Part shown: positions 46,135 through 53,329 of the stretch, piece by piece
Layout of the letters: the number at the start of each line of letters is the position of its first letter
Position numbering within the stretch: the first letter of the stretch is position 1
From: BP-464 sp045805505
Lineage (GTDB): Bacteria; Actinomycetota; Thermoleophilia; Solirubrobacterales; Solirubrobacteraceae
Reading direction: 5' to 3'
Assembly (NCBI GenBank): GCA_045805505.1
Contig: JBJMLA010000086.1
Span: forward strand, 1 to 64,000
Length of the DNA stretch: 64,000 bases
Translations under genes and position numbers: made by a program
The notes under the pieces: generated by a model
Database searches by the model: none
What the model was told of the DNA's origin: nothing
What the model saw: only the letters and a program-made list of their open reading frames with translations

Positions 46135-47784
46135 CTAGGCGGCGCGCCGGCGGCCGGGCGGTGCGGTGACCCCGTTGGCCCAGGCCTCGGCGTCGGCGCG
46201 GCCCGCGACGACCTCGGCGAGGCCGGCGGTGATCGGCGCCTTCACGCGGTGCTCTCGCATCGCGTAGGCCAGCAGCGGCAGCGCGTCCAATCCTTCGACG
46301 GCCTGCCCGAGCGCCGGCTCGATCTCGCCGACGGGACGGCCGGCGGCGAGCAGCTCGCCCGCGCGGCGATTGCGGCTGTTGGCGGCGACGACGGTGCCGA
46401 CGAGATCGCCCACGCCGGCCAGGCCGGCGAACGTCTCGGGGCGGGCGCCGAGGCGCTTGCCCAGCGCGTCGATCTCCGCGTAGACCTTGCCGGCCGCGGC
46501 GCCCGCGGCGTTGGGGCCGGCGGCAGCCGCGGTGGCGGCGGCGATGACCGCGGCGTTCTTGGCGGTGCCGGCCAGCTCGGCGCCGGTGACGTCGGTGGTG
46601 ATGTGGGTGTCGAGCCCGGCGCGGTCGAGGACCTCGGCGACCTGGGCGGCGAGCGCGCGGTCGCTGCTGGCCACGACGAGGCTCGCGCCGTGGACGAGCG
46701 CGTCGGCCGGGTGGCCGGGCCCGGCGAGCGTGATGACGCCGCGGCCACGCACGCGCTCCGCGACGAACTCGGTGGGCAGCGTGCCCAGCGGCGGGACCAT
46801 GCCCTTGCTGAGCACGAGGACCGCGGCGTTCTCGCCGATGCGGTCGGCGTGGGCGGCGACGGCGGCGGGCAGCGCGCGGGTCGGGACGGCGAGGATCACC
46901 AGGTCGGTGTGCTCGAGGTCGAGCTCGGAGGCCTTGACGACGGGCAGCTCGTGCGGCATCCGCACGCCGGCGAGGTGACGGCGGTTCTCGCCGTGGGCCA
47001 GCAATGTCTCGGCCTGGTCGCTCGTGCGGCATCCCAGCGTGACGTCGACGCCGGCGCGGTGCAGTGCGATCGCCATGCCGGTGCCCCAGGAGCCGGCGCC
47101 GATGACGGCGGCGCGGCGGATCGGCGGCATGCCGCCCAGCCACTCCCACTGCAGCGCGACCATCGGCCAGAGGCGGTCGGTCACGGCCGAGGCGAGCTGC
47201 GGGCTCGGGCTCTCGACCTTCGGGAAGTGCAGCGGGCGGCCGGCCCGGATGCGGACCTTGTGCGGGCGGATGCGCAGGCCCTTGCGGATGCGCTCGGTGC
47301 CGATGACGGCGACCGGGACGACGGCCGCGCCGGTCTCGAGGGCCAGGCGCCCGACGCCGCGCTTGGGCCGGCCGAGGCCGCCCGGGCGGGTCCGCGTGCC
47401 CTCGGGGAAGATGACGACGACGTCGCCGCGCTCGAGGATCTTGCGCGCGGTGTCCATGGCATCGCCGTCGGCGTTGCCGCGGTCGATCGGGAAGGCGCCG
47501 AGCGAGTTGAGCAGCCACGCGGCGAAGCGGTTGGAGAACAGCTCCTTCTTGGCGACGAAGTAGCACGGCCGCCGCACCATCATGCCGACGATGAACGGGT
47601 CCAGGAACGAGCGGTGGTTGGCCGCCAGGATCACGCCGCCCTCGGCCGGGATGTGCTCGCGGCCGATCCGGCTCATCCGGAAGTAGAGGTGGAAGAACGG
47701 CTGCAGGATCGCCCGCGCCATCCAGTAGACGAGGGGGTTGACTCCCCGGTCTCGCGTGCGTTCCAGGAGGGCTTGGCGTTCCAC
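46135..47784 (-). CDS. Bifunctional fusion: 1-acyl-glycerol-3-phosphate acyltransferase (PlsC) + glycerol-3-phosphate dehydrogenase (GpsA)
   Basis: 549 aa, GTG start. Residues ~15-215 are a PlsC-like acyltransferase with HX4D at 57-62 (NHRSFLDP) and FPEGTRTRPGGLGRPKRG at 125-142. Residues ~222-545 are GpsA: VIGAGSWGTGMAIALHRAG (NAD site), LAVPTRAL, LSKGM, the catalytic Lys408 in GTAKNAAVIAAATAAAAG, and GLAGVGDLVGTVVAANSRNRRAG. The NHxGxFxxE-type GPSFA loop reads GPGHPADAL. GpsA makes glycerol-3-phosphate and PlsC-type enzymes acylate its derivatives, so the fusion joins two phospholipid steps in one chain. Both sites look intact. Confidence 0.9.
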   Translation of the reverse strand: MERQALLERTRDRGVNPLVYWMARAILQPFFHLYFRMSRIGREHIPAEGGVILAANHRSFLDPFIVGMMVRRPCYFVAKKELFSNRFAAWLLNSLGAFPIDRGNADGDAMDTARKILERGDVVVIFPEGTRTRPGGLGRPKRGVGRLALETGAAVVPVAVIGTERIRKGLRIRPHKVRIRAGRPLHFPKVESPSPQLASAVTDRLWPMVALQWEWLGGMPPIRRAAVIGAGSWGTGMAIALHRAGVDVTLGCRTSDQAETLLAHGENRRHLAGVRMPHELPVVKASELDLEHTDLVILAVPTRALPAAVAAHADRIGENAAVLVLSKGMVPPLGTLPTEFVAERVRGRGVITLAGPGHPADALVHGASLVVASSDRALAAQVAEVLDRAGLDTHITTDVTGAELAGTAKNAAVIAAATAAAAGPNAAGAAAGKVYAEIDALGKRLGARPETFAGLAGVGDLVGTVVAANSRNRRAGELLAAGRPVGEIEPALGQAVEGLDALPLLAYAMREHRVKAPITAGLAEVVAGRADAEAWANGVTAPPGRRRAA

Positions 47785-47857
47785 GTACAGCGATACCCGT
47801 ACCAGAAGCGCCGGTTACCACCCGCATGCGCTTGTGCGTGCCGGGTAGAGTCGCGCC

Positions 47858-48394
47858 ATGCCCTTCGACCAGGCCACCACTGCCCGCGGCGCCGTCGCGG
47901 GCGTCCTCGCCGCCGGCCTGTGGGCCGCCCAGCAGCCGCTCGACAAGAAGCTCTTCGCCGTCGACTACGACGACACCGAGCTGCTCGGCAAGACCGTCAC
48001 CAACGGCCGTGCCTGGCCGGTCGTCGGCCTGGCGATGCACCTGGCCAACGGCGCGGTGTTCGGCGCGATCTACGCGAACGTCGCCCCGCGCATCCCGCTG
48101 CCGTCGTGGCTGCGCGGTCCGGCCGCCGGCATGGCCGAGCACGTGACCACCTGGCCGGGCATGGCCGCGGTCGACCGCTTCCACCCGTACCGCAAGGACC
48201 TGCCGACGCTCGCCACCAACCCGCGCGCGTTCGCGCAGGCAACCTGGCGCCACCTGCTCTTCGGCGTCGCCCTCGGCGAGATCGAGCGCCGCCTCAACGC
48301 GCCGCCCGACCCCGACGTCCCGTCCTACGAGCACGTCGCGTCGACCAACGGCCACGGGAACCTCGAGGCCGCCCTGAGCGGCCAGTCCAGCTGA
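47858..48394 (+). CDS. Conserved-looking membrane protein, unknown function
   Basis: 178 aa. Hydrophobic stretches at ~10-25 (RGAVAGVLAAGLWAAQQ), ~55-75 (VVGLAMHLANGAVFGAIYANV) and ~125-142 (TWRHLLFGVALGEIER) suggest two or three membrane helices. A WPGMAAVDRFHPYRKDLPTL segment carries several charged residues. Family not recognised with confidence. Divergent from the fusion gene by 73 bp. The C-terminal ~35 residues are polar and probably disordered. Confidence 0.65.
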   Translation: MPFDQATTARGAVAGVLAAGLWAAQQPLDKKLFAVDYDDTELLGKTVTNGRAWPVVGLAMHLANGAVFGAIYANVAPRIPLPSWLRGPAAGMAEHVTTWPGMAAVDRFHPYRKDLPTLATNPRAFAQATWRHLLFGVALGEIERRLNAPPDPDVPSYEHVASTNGHGNLEAALSGQSS

Positions 48395-48422
48395 CTTTTT
48401 CGGTCCGCCGGATTTCGTAGCA

Positions 48423-48438
48423 TCGAACACATGTTCGA
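48423..48438. promoter_or_regulatory. LexA (SOS) box, perfect actinobacterial consensus
   Basis: TCGAACACATGTTCGA is a perfect match to the mycobacterial LexA site TCGAAC-N4-GTTCGA. It overlaps the start codon (ATG 48431) of the PD-(D/E)XK gene. A plausible -10, TAGCAT (48418-48423), ends 7 nt before the ATG, so the transcript would be leaderless and LexA would sit on the start site. Confidence 0.78.
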
Positions 48439-48922
48439 TGCATCGGGGTTGTCGTCACATCCGGTCGACGTAGGAATTCGCAGCGAGGGAGCGATCCTCG
48501 GGGAGCTGTCGAAGCGCGGCTACAACGTGCTCACGCCGTTCAGCTACAACCATCGCTACGACCTCGTCATCGACCTCGGCGACCGGTTCGTCAGAGCGCA
48601 ATGCAAGACCGGGCGCCTCAGGACGGGCGCCGTCGTGTTCGGAAAGGTGAGCACTCGCTGCAGCACGACCGCGGTGCACCGCCGGAAATACGACGAGAGC
48701 ATCGACCTGTTCCTCGTCTACTGCCCGGACCTGGACGCCGTCTATGCGATCTCCATCGACGATGTCCTAGACGGCGTGTCGATGCTGCGCGTCGAACCTC
48801 CCGCCAACGCCCAGCGCAGGCGCATCAACTGGGCAAGCGACTTCGTTCTGGACAGCGGCAGTCGTGCGGTCGCCGCGCTTCCGCCGCCACAGCTACCTAG
48901 ACTCGTCGCCACGCCGGAGTAG
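48431..48922 (+). CDS. PD-(D/E)XK endonuclease of the I-Ssp6803I (group I intron) type, free-standing
   Basis: 163 aa. VGIRSEGAILGELSKRGYNVLTPFSYNHRYDLVIDLGDRFVRAQCKTGRLRTGAVVF gives the nuclease core: E19 in the first helix, D44, and Q57-C-K59, the same E/D/Q-x-K set known from the tRNA-intron homing enzyme I-Ssp6803I and the PDDEXK_5 family. No intron is seen. The last codons run into the tRNA-Thr gene: the TAG stop is tRNA bases 8-10. Base composition looks less GC-extreme than neighbours, suggesting transfer. The start lies in a LexA box, so DNA damage may induce it. Confidence 0.8.
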   Translation: MFDASGLSSHPVDVGIRSEGAILGELSKRGYNVLTPFSYNHRYDLVIDLGDRFVRAQCKTGRLRTGAVVFGKVSTRCSTTAVHRRKYDESIDLFLVYCPDLDAVYAISIDDVLDGVSMLRVEPPANAQRRRINWASDFVLDSGSRAVAALPPPQLPRLVATPE

Positions 48923-48986
48923 CTCAGTTGGTCAGAGCATCGACCTTGTAAGTCGAGGGCCAGGGGTTCGAATCCCCTCTCCGGCT
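48913..48986 (+). tRNA. tRNA-Thr (anticodon TGT)
   Basis: A complete cloverleaf. Acceptor GCCGGAG pairs with CTCCGGC, discriminator T; D-arm GCTC/GAGC; anticodon arm TCGAC/GTCGA with loop CTTGTAA, so the anticodon is TGT (reads ACA); T-arm AGGGG/CCCCT with TTCGAAT. CCA is not encoded. No intron. The first ten bases overlap the 3' end of the PD-(D/E)XK gene on the same strand. Confidence 0.98.
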
Positions 48987-48990
48987 CTCG

Positions 48991-49176
48991 TTATTTCCGG
49001 TCCGGGTACGGGTCGTCGACGGAGTCGCCGCCGCTCTGGGTGTTCCACTCGCCGTTGCCGCAGTTCGGGCACGGCGGGAGGCTCTTGACCGAGGCGACCT
49101 CGATCGCGTTTCCGCAGTTGGTGCAGGAGTAGGTGCCGGCGCTGACGTCGCTACCGGCGGGAACGGGTTCAGCCAT
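48991..49176 (-). CDS. Small zinc-ribbon protein (FmdB/rubredoxin-like)
   Basis: 61 aa. Two CxxC pairs, YSCTNCGNAIEVASVKSLPPCPNCGNGEW, form a zinc ribbon; the ends are polar. Such short ribbons bind zinc and often act with nucleic acids or ribosomes, but this one cannot be assigned further. It is convergent with the tRNA, starting 4 bp past it. Confidence 0.82.
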   Translation of the reverse strand: MAEPVPAGSDVSAGTYSCTNCGNAIEVASVKSLPPCPNCGNGEWNTQSGGDSVDDPYPDRK

Positions 49177-49194
49177 GCGCGAGGGCTACCCGGG

Positions 49195-49497
49195 TCAGTC
49201 GTCGAGGAACACGTCCACGCGCGTGGCGCCCTGTTCTATCGACAAACCGCGCTCCTCCTGGTTGGGAACCCACTCTGCGTCGTGGAACGTCGCCGAGGGA
49301 AACGCGATGCGCACCGGCTGGGCGCTCCCGGGTGCGGTGATCGCCGCTCGCACGACGTGCCCTTCCTCCTCGATCGACAGCGTCCCGGCGAACGGCCGCA
49401 GCGACACGCCGGGCTCGACGAAGGCCACGACGAGCACCTGACGGCCGACCCAGCCGACCAGCACCGCCATCGCGTCGTCGTAGTCGAGCTCCTCCAC
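49195..49497 (-). CDS. Small cytoplasmic protein of unknown function
   Basis: 100 aa. Family not recognised. The order VLVGWVGRQVLVVAFVEPG...FAGTLSIEEEGHVVRAAITAP...VRIAFPSATFHDAEWVPNQEERGLSIEQGATRVDVFLDD looks like a small all-beta barrel. It has no cysteine, signal or membrane segment. Same strand as the zinc-ribbon gene, 18 bp upstream of it, so possibly one transcript. Confidence 0.65.
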   Translation of the reverse strand: MEELDYDDAMAVLVGWVGRQVLVVAFVEPGVSLRPFAGTLSIEEEGHVVRAAITAPGSAQPVRIAFPSATFHDAEWVPNQEERGLSIEQGATRVDVFLDD

Positions 49498-49527
49498 CGG
49501 CCGTCACCGTTTCCTAGGATCAGTCAG

Positions 49528-50094
49528 ATGATCACCGCTCGACTGCTCGCTCCGCTCGCAGCCCTGGTCCTTTTCGCCGCCGGCTGCGGCGACGACAAGG
49601 ACTCCGGCTCGGCCTCCTCCGGAACCAACTCCGCGACGACGCCCGCCGAGACCACGACCACGGCTCCCGAGCCCGAGGCGACGACCGGGGAGACCCCGGC
49701 GGTCTCCAACGCCAAGGACCTCTCCAGCAAGCCGCAGGTCGCCACCCCGGCCGGCGATCCGCCCACCGAGCTGATCACCAAGGACCTCGTCGTGGGCAAG
49801 GGCAAGGCCATCAAGAAGGGCCAGCTCGCCTCGATGCAGTACGTCGGCATCTCCTGGTCGACCGGCAAGCAGTTCGACGCCTCCTGGGACCGCGGCGCCC
49901 AGCCCTTCCAGTTCCCGCTCGGTCAGCAGCAGGTCATCGCGGGCTGGGACGAGGGCATTCCCGGCATGAAGGTGGGCGGCCGGCGCATTCTCGTCATCCC
50001 GCCCGACCAGGGCTACGGCGCCCAGGGCGCACCGCCGGACATCGCGCCGAACGAGACCCTCGTCTTCGTCGTGGATCTCGTCGGCATCGGCTAG
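49528..50094 (+). CDS. FKBP-type peptidyl-prolyl isomerase lipoprotein
   Basis: 188 aa. Lipobox LFAAGC with the lipidated Cys at 20, then a ~65-residue Thr/Pro/Glu-rich linker and a C-terminal FKBP domain: LITKDLVVGKGKAIKKGQLASMQYVGISWSTGKQFDASWDRGAQPFQFPLGQQQVIAGWDEGIPGMKVGGRRILVIPPDQGYGAQGAPPDIAPNETLVFVVDLV. The active-site FDxSW, VIxGWDEGIxGMxVGGRR and YG are all there. It should help fold secreted proteins at the outer membrane face. Made mature by Lgt. Confidence 0.93.
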   Translation: MITARLLAPLAALVLFAAGCGDDKDSGSASSGTNSATTPAETTTTAPEPEATTGETPAVSNAKDLSSKPQVATPAGDPPTELITKDLVVGKGKAIKKGQLASMQYVGISWSTGKQFDASWDRGAQPFQFPLGQQQVIAGWDEGIPGMKVGGRRILVIPPDQGYGAQGAPPDIAPNETLVFVVDLVGIG

Positions 50095-50098
50095 CCGG

Positions 50099-50452
50099 CT
50101 ACTTGCGCACCTGGATGATCATCGTCATCTCCTCGTGGAGCGTGCAGATGATCTTGTAGCGCCCGGGGACGGTGAGCTTGCGGGTGAACGAGTAGCCCGC
50201 GGCTCCCGGCTCTGACCAGAAGCCCTTCGCACCAGCGGGGTGCTTGCCGAGCTTGACGTCGTGGACGTCGCCGGCGTCCGCGGGCCACTTCCAGACGATG
50301 GTCGAGCCCTTGTTGACGGTCAGGGCCGCCGGGCCGTAGTAGTTGTCGTTGACGCTGACGACCTTGCGCTGCGGCTTGGTGACGGCGCCTGCGGGCACCG
50401 CGGCCGAAGCCGCGATGCCCGCCAGGACCAGGACGCCGATGACCTTCTTCAC
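50099..50452 (-). CDS. Secreted cupredoxin (plastocyanin-like)
   Basis: 117 aa. Signal peptide 1-23 (VIGVLVLAGIAASAAVPAGA). The type-1 copper ligands are visible: His in GDVHDVKL, then Cys, His and Met in CTLHEEM. It would bind one copper ion as an electron carrier. The ATG overlaps the stop of the upstream beta-helix gene (ATGA); the multicopper oxidase lies upstream of that. Together they look like an extracytoplasmic copper redox unit. Confidence 0.9.
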   Translation of the reverse strand: MKKVIGVLVLAGIAASAAVPAGAVTKPQRKVVSVNDNYYGPAALTVNKGSTIVWKWPADAGDVHDVKLGKHPAGAKGFWSEPGAAGYSFTRKLTVPGRYKIICTLHEEMTMIIQVRK

Positions 50453-51771
50453 GGCGTGTAGTGCTCGAGCGGCTCGATGCCCTCGATCGGCTGGTGCGGG
50501 TGCTTGACCCAGAACTTCTCGTGGGTGTCGTCACCGGCCGGGGCGATCATCTGGCCGAACGCGTCGTTGTTGAACGTGTTCGCGCCGGCGAACGGGCAGG
50601 CCGCGAACGTGGACTGGTCGGCCGGGATCGTGGTCTTGACCCCGGTGTTGCCCGAGATGCAGTTGCCCGTGCCGTTGCCGTCATAGGCGATGTCGATCCC
50701 GTTGAGGTCGTCGCCGGGAGTGCCGGACAGGCCGTTGGTCCCGAACGCGTTGCCGCTGAACTCGTTGCCGACCAGGTCCTTGGCGTCGGCCTGCTCGAGC
50801 GTGACGGCCTCGACCATCGCCAGGCCGATCAGGTAGTTGCCGAAGACGCGGTTCTTGGTGACCTTGGTCCGGCGGCTGCCGTACAGCAGGATGCCGGTGC
50901 CGACCGGGTAGGCCAGCTCACCGGTCGCCCCGTCGCGGATCGGGAACGGCGCACCCGCGAAGTAGTTGAAGTTGTTCCAGAAGACGTCGTTGTCGGTGAT
51001 GACGTTGTCCTCCGGCGGGGCGTACTTCTCGGAGTCGAGCGTGTTCGGGACGATGCCCAGGCCGTTGTTGAAGAACAGTGACTTGGTGATCGTCACGTAG
51101 CGCATGTTCGTGCCGCTGAAGCCCAGCACGTTGCCGTAGGAGCTCACGTTGCGGACGATCGAGCGGACCGGCTTGGTCTGCGGCGGCGTCTGGCCGATGT
51201 AGAAGCCCGAGTCGTTGTTCTCCGACGCGGTGGAGTTGGTGATCGAGCCGCCGATGGAGTTGAACGCGTAGACGCCGTAGGTGCCCGTGCGCGTCGCGAC
51301 GAGGTTGCGGAACGTGTAGCCCGTGGCGTTGACGACGAAGAAGCCGTTGGCCAGGTAGTTCTTGGCCTCGAAGCCCTTGACCGTCACGTGGTCGGCGCCG
51401 TTGATGAACACGCCGTTCTGCTTCTTGCCCGAGCCCTGCAGCACGACCTTCGCGGGCGTCTCGGTGTTGCCGATCAGCTTGATGTAGCGCTTCTTGGCGC
51501 CGACGATCTTGACGTTCTCCTTGAACGTGCCGTCGGGAACGATGACGGTGTCACCGGGCTTGGAGGCGTTGACCGCCGCCTGGATCGTCTTGAAGCAGTT
51601 CTTCGCGTTGCCCTTGCCCTTCGCGCAGACGGTGCGCGTCTTGAACGGGCCCTTGGGCTTGCCCTTCGCGCCGCTCGGGTTCGAGGGCGGCGGATAATCG
51701 GCGGCGCTCGCCGGGCCGGCGACGCCGAAGGCGGCGACAGCGGCGACGAGCGCGAGAGTGGTGCGTGACAT
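50449..51771 (-). CDS. Secreted right-handed beta-helix protein (NosD/pectate-lyase-like)
   Basis: 440 aa. Signal peptide 1-23 (TTLALVAAVAAFGVAGPASA). FKTIQAAVNASKPGDTVIVPDGTFKENVKIVGAKKRYIKLIGN starts a long parallel beta-helix with repeated NGVFINGADHVTVKGFEAKNYLANGFFVVN and ITNSTASENNDSGFYIG turns, as in NosD and other CASH-domain proteins. Catalytic acids for a lyase are not evident. Start ATG 51771; a longer reading adds 28 unlikely residues. Between the multicopper oxidase and the cupredoxin, so a NosD-like part in copper handling is possible. Confidence 0.82.
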   Translation of the reverse strand: MSRTTLALVAAVAAFGVAGPASAADYPPPSNPSGAKGKPKGPFKTRTVCAKGKGNAKNCFKTIQAAVNASKPGDTVIVPDGTFKENVKIVGAKKRYIKLIGNTETPAKVVLQGSGKKQNGVFINGADHVTVKGFEAKNYLANGFFVVNATGYTFRNLVATRTGTYGVYAFNSIGGSITNSTASENNDSGFYIGQTPPQTKPVRSIVRNVSSYGNVLGFSGTNMRYVTITKSLFFNNGLGIVPNTLDSEKYAPPEDNVITDNDVFWNNFNYFAGAPFPIRDGATGELAYPVGTGILLYGSRRTKVTKNRVFGNYLIGLAMVEAVTLEQADAKDLVGNEFSGNAFGTNGLSGTPGDDLNGIDIAYDGNGTGNCISGNTGVKTTIPADQSTFAACPFAGANTFNNDAFGQMIAPAGDDTHEKFWVKHPHQPIEGIEPLEHYTP

Positions 51772-51799
51772 GCGGTGGGACGCCTTTCGTGGGTGGGAA

Positions 51800-52876
51800 C
51801 TACTGCTCGACGAAGTACCAGCCTGCCATGCCTGCGTCCTGATGGGAGAAAACATGGCAGTGGTAGAGCCAGCGACCTGGGTTGTCCTCGGTCCAGCGAG
51901 CGGTCATCCCCTCGCTCGGACCGATGGTCTGGGTGTCGACCGAGGGACCAACGCCGTCCTTCTTCCAGCGATGGCCGTGGATGTGGAAGTCGTGGAAGAA
52001 GTTGTCGGCGCCGAAGACGTGCAGTGCGACGTCCTGACCGACCTTCGCGCGGATGGTCGGCGTGTTGCCCGCGCCGGCGCGCCCGTTGAAGCACTGGTAG
52101 GAGGAGCGCAGCCCGGTGACGGGCGGCTGCAGCGCGTGCAGGAAGAGCGGGACCTCCACGTCGGGCGCCGTGGCGCCCTTGGGCCGCACGACGATGCAGC
52201 CGAACAGCCCGCGCTGGCTGTTGAGCGTGTGGTTGGGGCCGTGGTCGTGGTAGGGCCATGCGCCGACGGAGTCGGGCGCGCACTCCCACGTGTAGGTGAA
52301 CTCCTCGCCGGGCGCGATGAAGCCGCCGGCGCGGGTGTGGTCACCGAGGTAGACGCCGTCGTAGTCGGGCGTGTACCTGACCCCGTGGGGGTGCATGGTC
52401 AGCGCCTGGCCGAGCGCCTCGGCGTTGTTGCGGAAGTGCACGACGATGGTGTCGCCGACCTCGCCGACCAGCGTCGGGCCGGGCATCGTCGCGGGTCCGG
52501 CCGCGCCGGCGAAGCCCTCCGTCATGGCCTGGTAGACGATCGCCTTGAAGCTGCGCGGCTTCGGGATCTTGTGTCCGTGCCAGTCGTCGCGGCCGGTCGG
52601 AGCGACGTCCCAGGTGATGGCCCGCGCCTGGATCCAGTACTCGCGCTTGACGCCGCCGGGCTGCGGCTGCGGCGTGCCGAACTGCAGCGCGTCGGCGGGC
52701 TCTGTCGCGGCGGCCGCCCGCGGCCGGGCGACGGCGCGTGCCGCGGCGTCCGCGCGCTGGGCGTCCTTCGCGGAGCTCAGCGAGAAGCGCTCGCCGCCGA
52801 TGGTGCACAGCAGCGCGGTGCCCGCGCCCGCTTGCAGGAAGCGGCGACGGGTGGGATCCGGGGGGACGGCGTCCAT
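51800..52876 (-). CDS. Two-domain multicopper oxidase, Tat-exported
   Basis: 358 aa. Twin-arginine signal RRRFLQAGAG at 10-19. The copper motifs are complete: HPHG, YHDHGPNH, HIHGHRW and HCHVFSHQDAGM, giving the type 1 site and the trinuclear cluster. The short length fits a two-domain (small laccase-like/nitrite-reductase-like) oxidase. It should oxidise an organic or metal substrate and reduce oxygen. Transcribed toward the beta-helix and cupredoxin genes (29 bp gap), so probably one operon; the cupredoxin could be its electron donor. Confidence 0.9.
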   Translation of the reverse strand: MDAVPPDPTRRRFLQAGAGTALLCTIGGERFSLSSAKDAQRADAAARAVARPRAAAATEPADALQFGTPQPQPGGVKREYWIQARAITWDVAPTGRDDWHGHKIPKPRSFKAIVYQAMTEGFAGAAGPATMPGPTLVGEVGDTIVVHFRNNAEALGQALTMHPHGVRYTPDYDGVYLGDHTRAGGFIAPGEEFTYTWECAPDSVGAWPYHDHGPNHTLNSQRGLFGCIVVRPKGATAPDVEVPLFLHALQPPVTGLRSSYQCFNGRAGAGNTPTIRAKVGQDVALHVFGADNFFHDFHIHGHRWKKDGVGPSVDTQTIGPSEGMTARWTEDNPGRWLYHCHVFSHQDAGMAGWYFVEQ

Positions 52877-52888
52877 GCCGCCCCAATC

Positions 52889-53263
52889 CTAGATGGCGGC
52901 CCAGCGGTCCCCGGTGCGCGCGAGGTCGATCTCCTCGGCGCCGCCGTCGTGGGTCACGCGCATGCGCGCACGATCCTCGTCGGTGCCGGGGCGGTCGATG
53001 ACCTGCACGAGGTCCAGCGAGACCGGCGTCGCGCCGGGGTGGCGGGAGATGAAGGCCTCGCGGGCGGCGGCCTCGAGCAGCGCCGGATCCCAGCCACGGT
53101 CGGACGCGCGAGCGGCGGCCAGGTTGTGGTCGGCCTCGGCGATCCGATCGGTCAGCGCGCCGTCACGCGCCCGCCGCACCCGCGCATTGCCGGCGAGCCC
53201 GCCCAGGAACAGCAGGACGAACACCCCGACGATCACCAGCACGACGATCTCCCAGGTCTCCAT
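52889..53263 (-). CDS. Small membrane-anchored protein of unknown function
   Basis: 124 aa from ATG 53263. One N-terminal membrane helix (WEIVVLVIVGVFVLLFLGGL) and a cytoplasmic soluble part: LTDRIAEADHNLAAARASDRGWDPALLEAAAREAFISRHPG... then beta strands (VSLDLVQVIDRPGTDEDRARMRVTHDGGAEEIDLARTGDRW). The last part resembles a small Tim44-like/NTF2-like fold, but this is not certain. Twelve bp before the Tat oxidase gene on the same strand. Confidence 0.7.
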   Translation of the reverse strand: METWEIVVLVIVGVFVLLFLGGLAGNARVRRARDGALTDRIAEADHNLAAARASDRGWDPALLEAAAREAFISRHPGATPVSLDLVQVIDRPGTDEDRARMRVTHDGGAEEIDLARTGDRWAAI

Positions 53264-53275
53264 GAGCCCCACACT

Positions 53276-53309
53276 AAGGGTCAGACCCTTCATGAAGGGT
53301 CTGACCCTT
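53276..53309. repeat. Palindromic element, copy 3 (double palindrome)
   Basis: Two 15-bp perfect palindromes, AAGGGTCAGACCCTT (53276-53290) and AAGGGTCTGACCCTT (53295-53309), joined by CATG. The whole 34 bp is again a perfect inverted repeat. It sits between the SigH-like gene and the membrane protein gene, both on minus, just after the sigma factor stop. Confidence 0.92.
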
Positions 53310-53329
53310 TTGGGAGGGTTGGTTGAGGG

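Noticed and set aside
48431..48986. Genomic island inserted at tRNA-Thr
   Set aside because: No integrase, no direct repeat of the tRNA 3' end, and ordinary genes on both sides; only one gene looks foreign.
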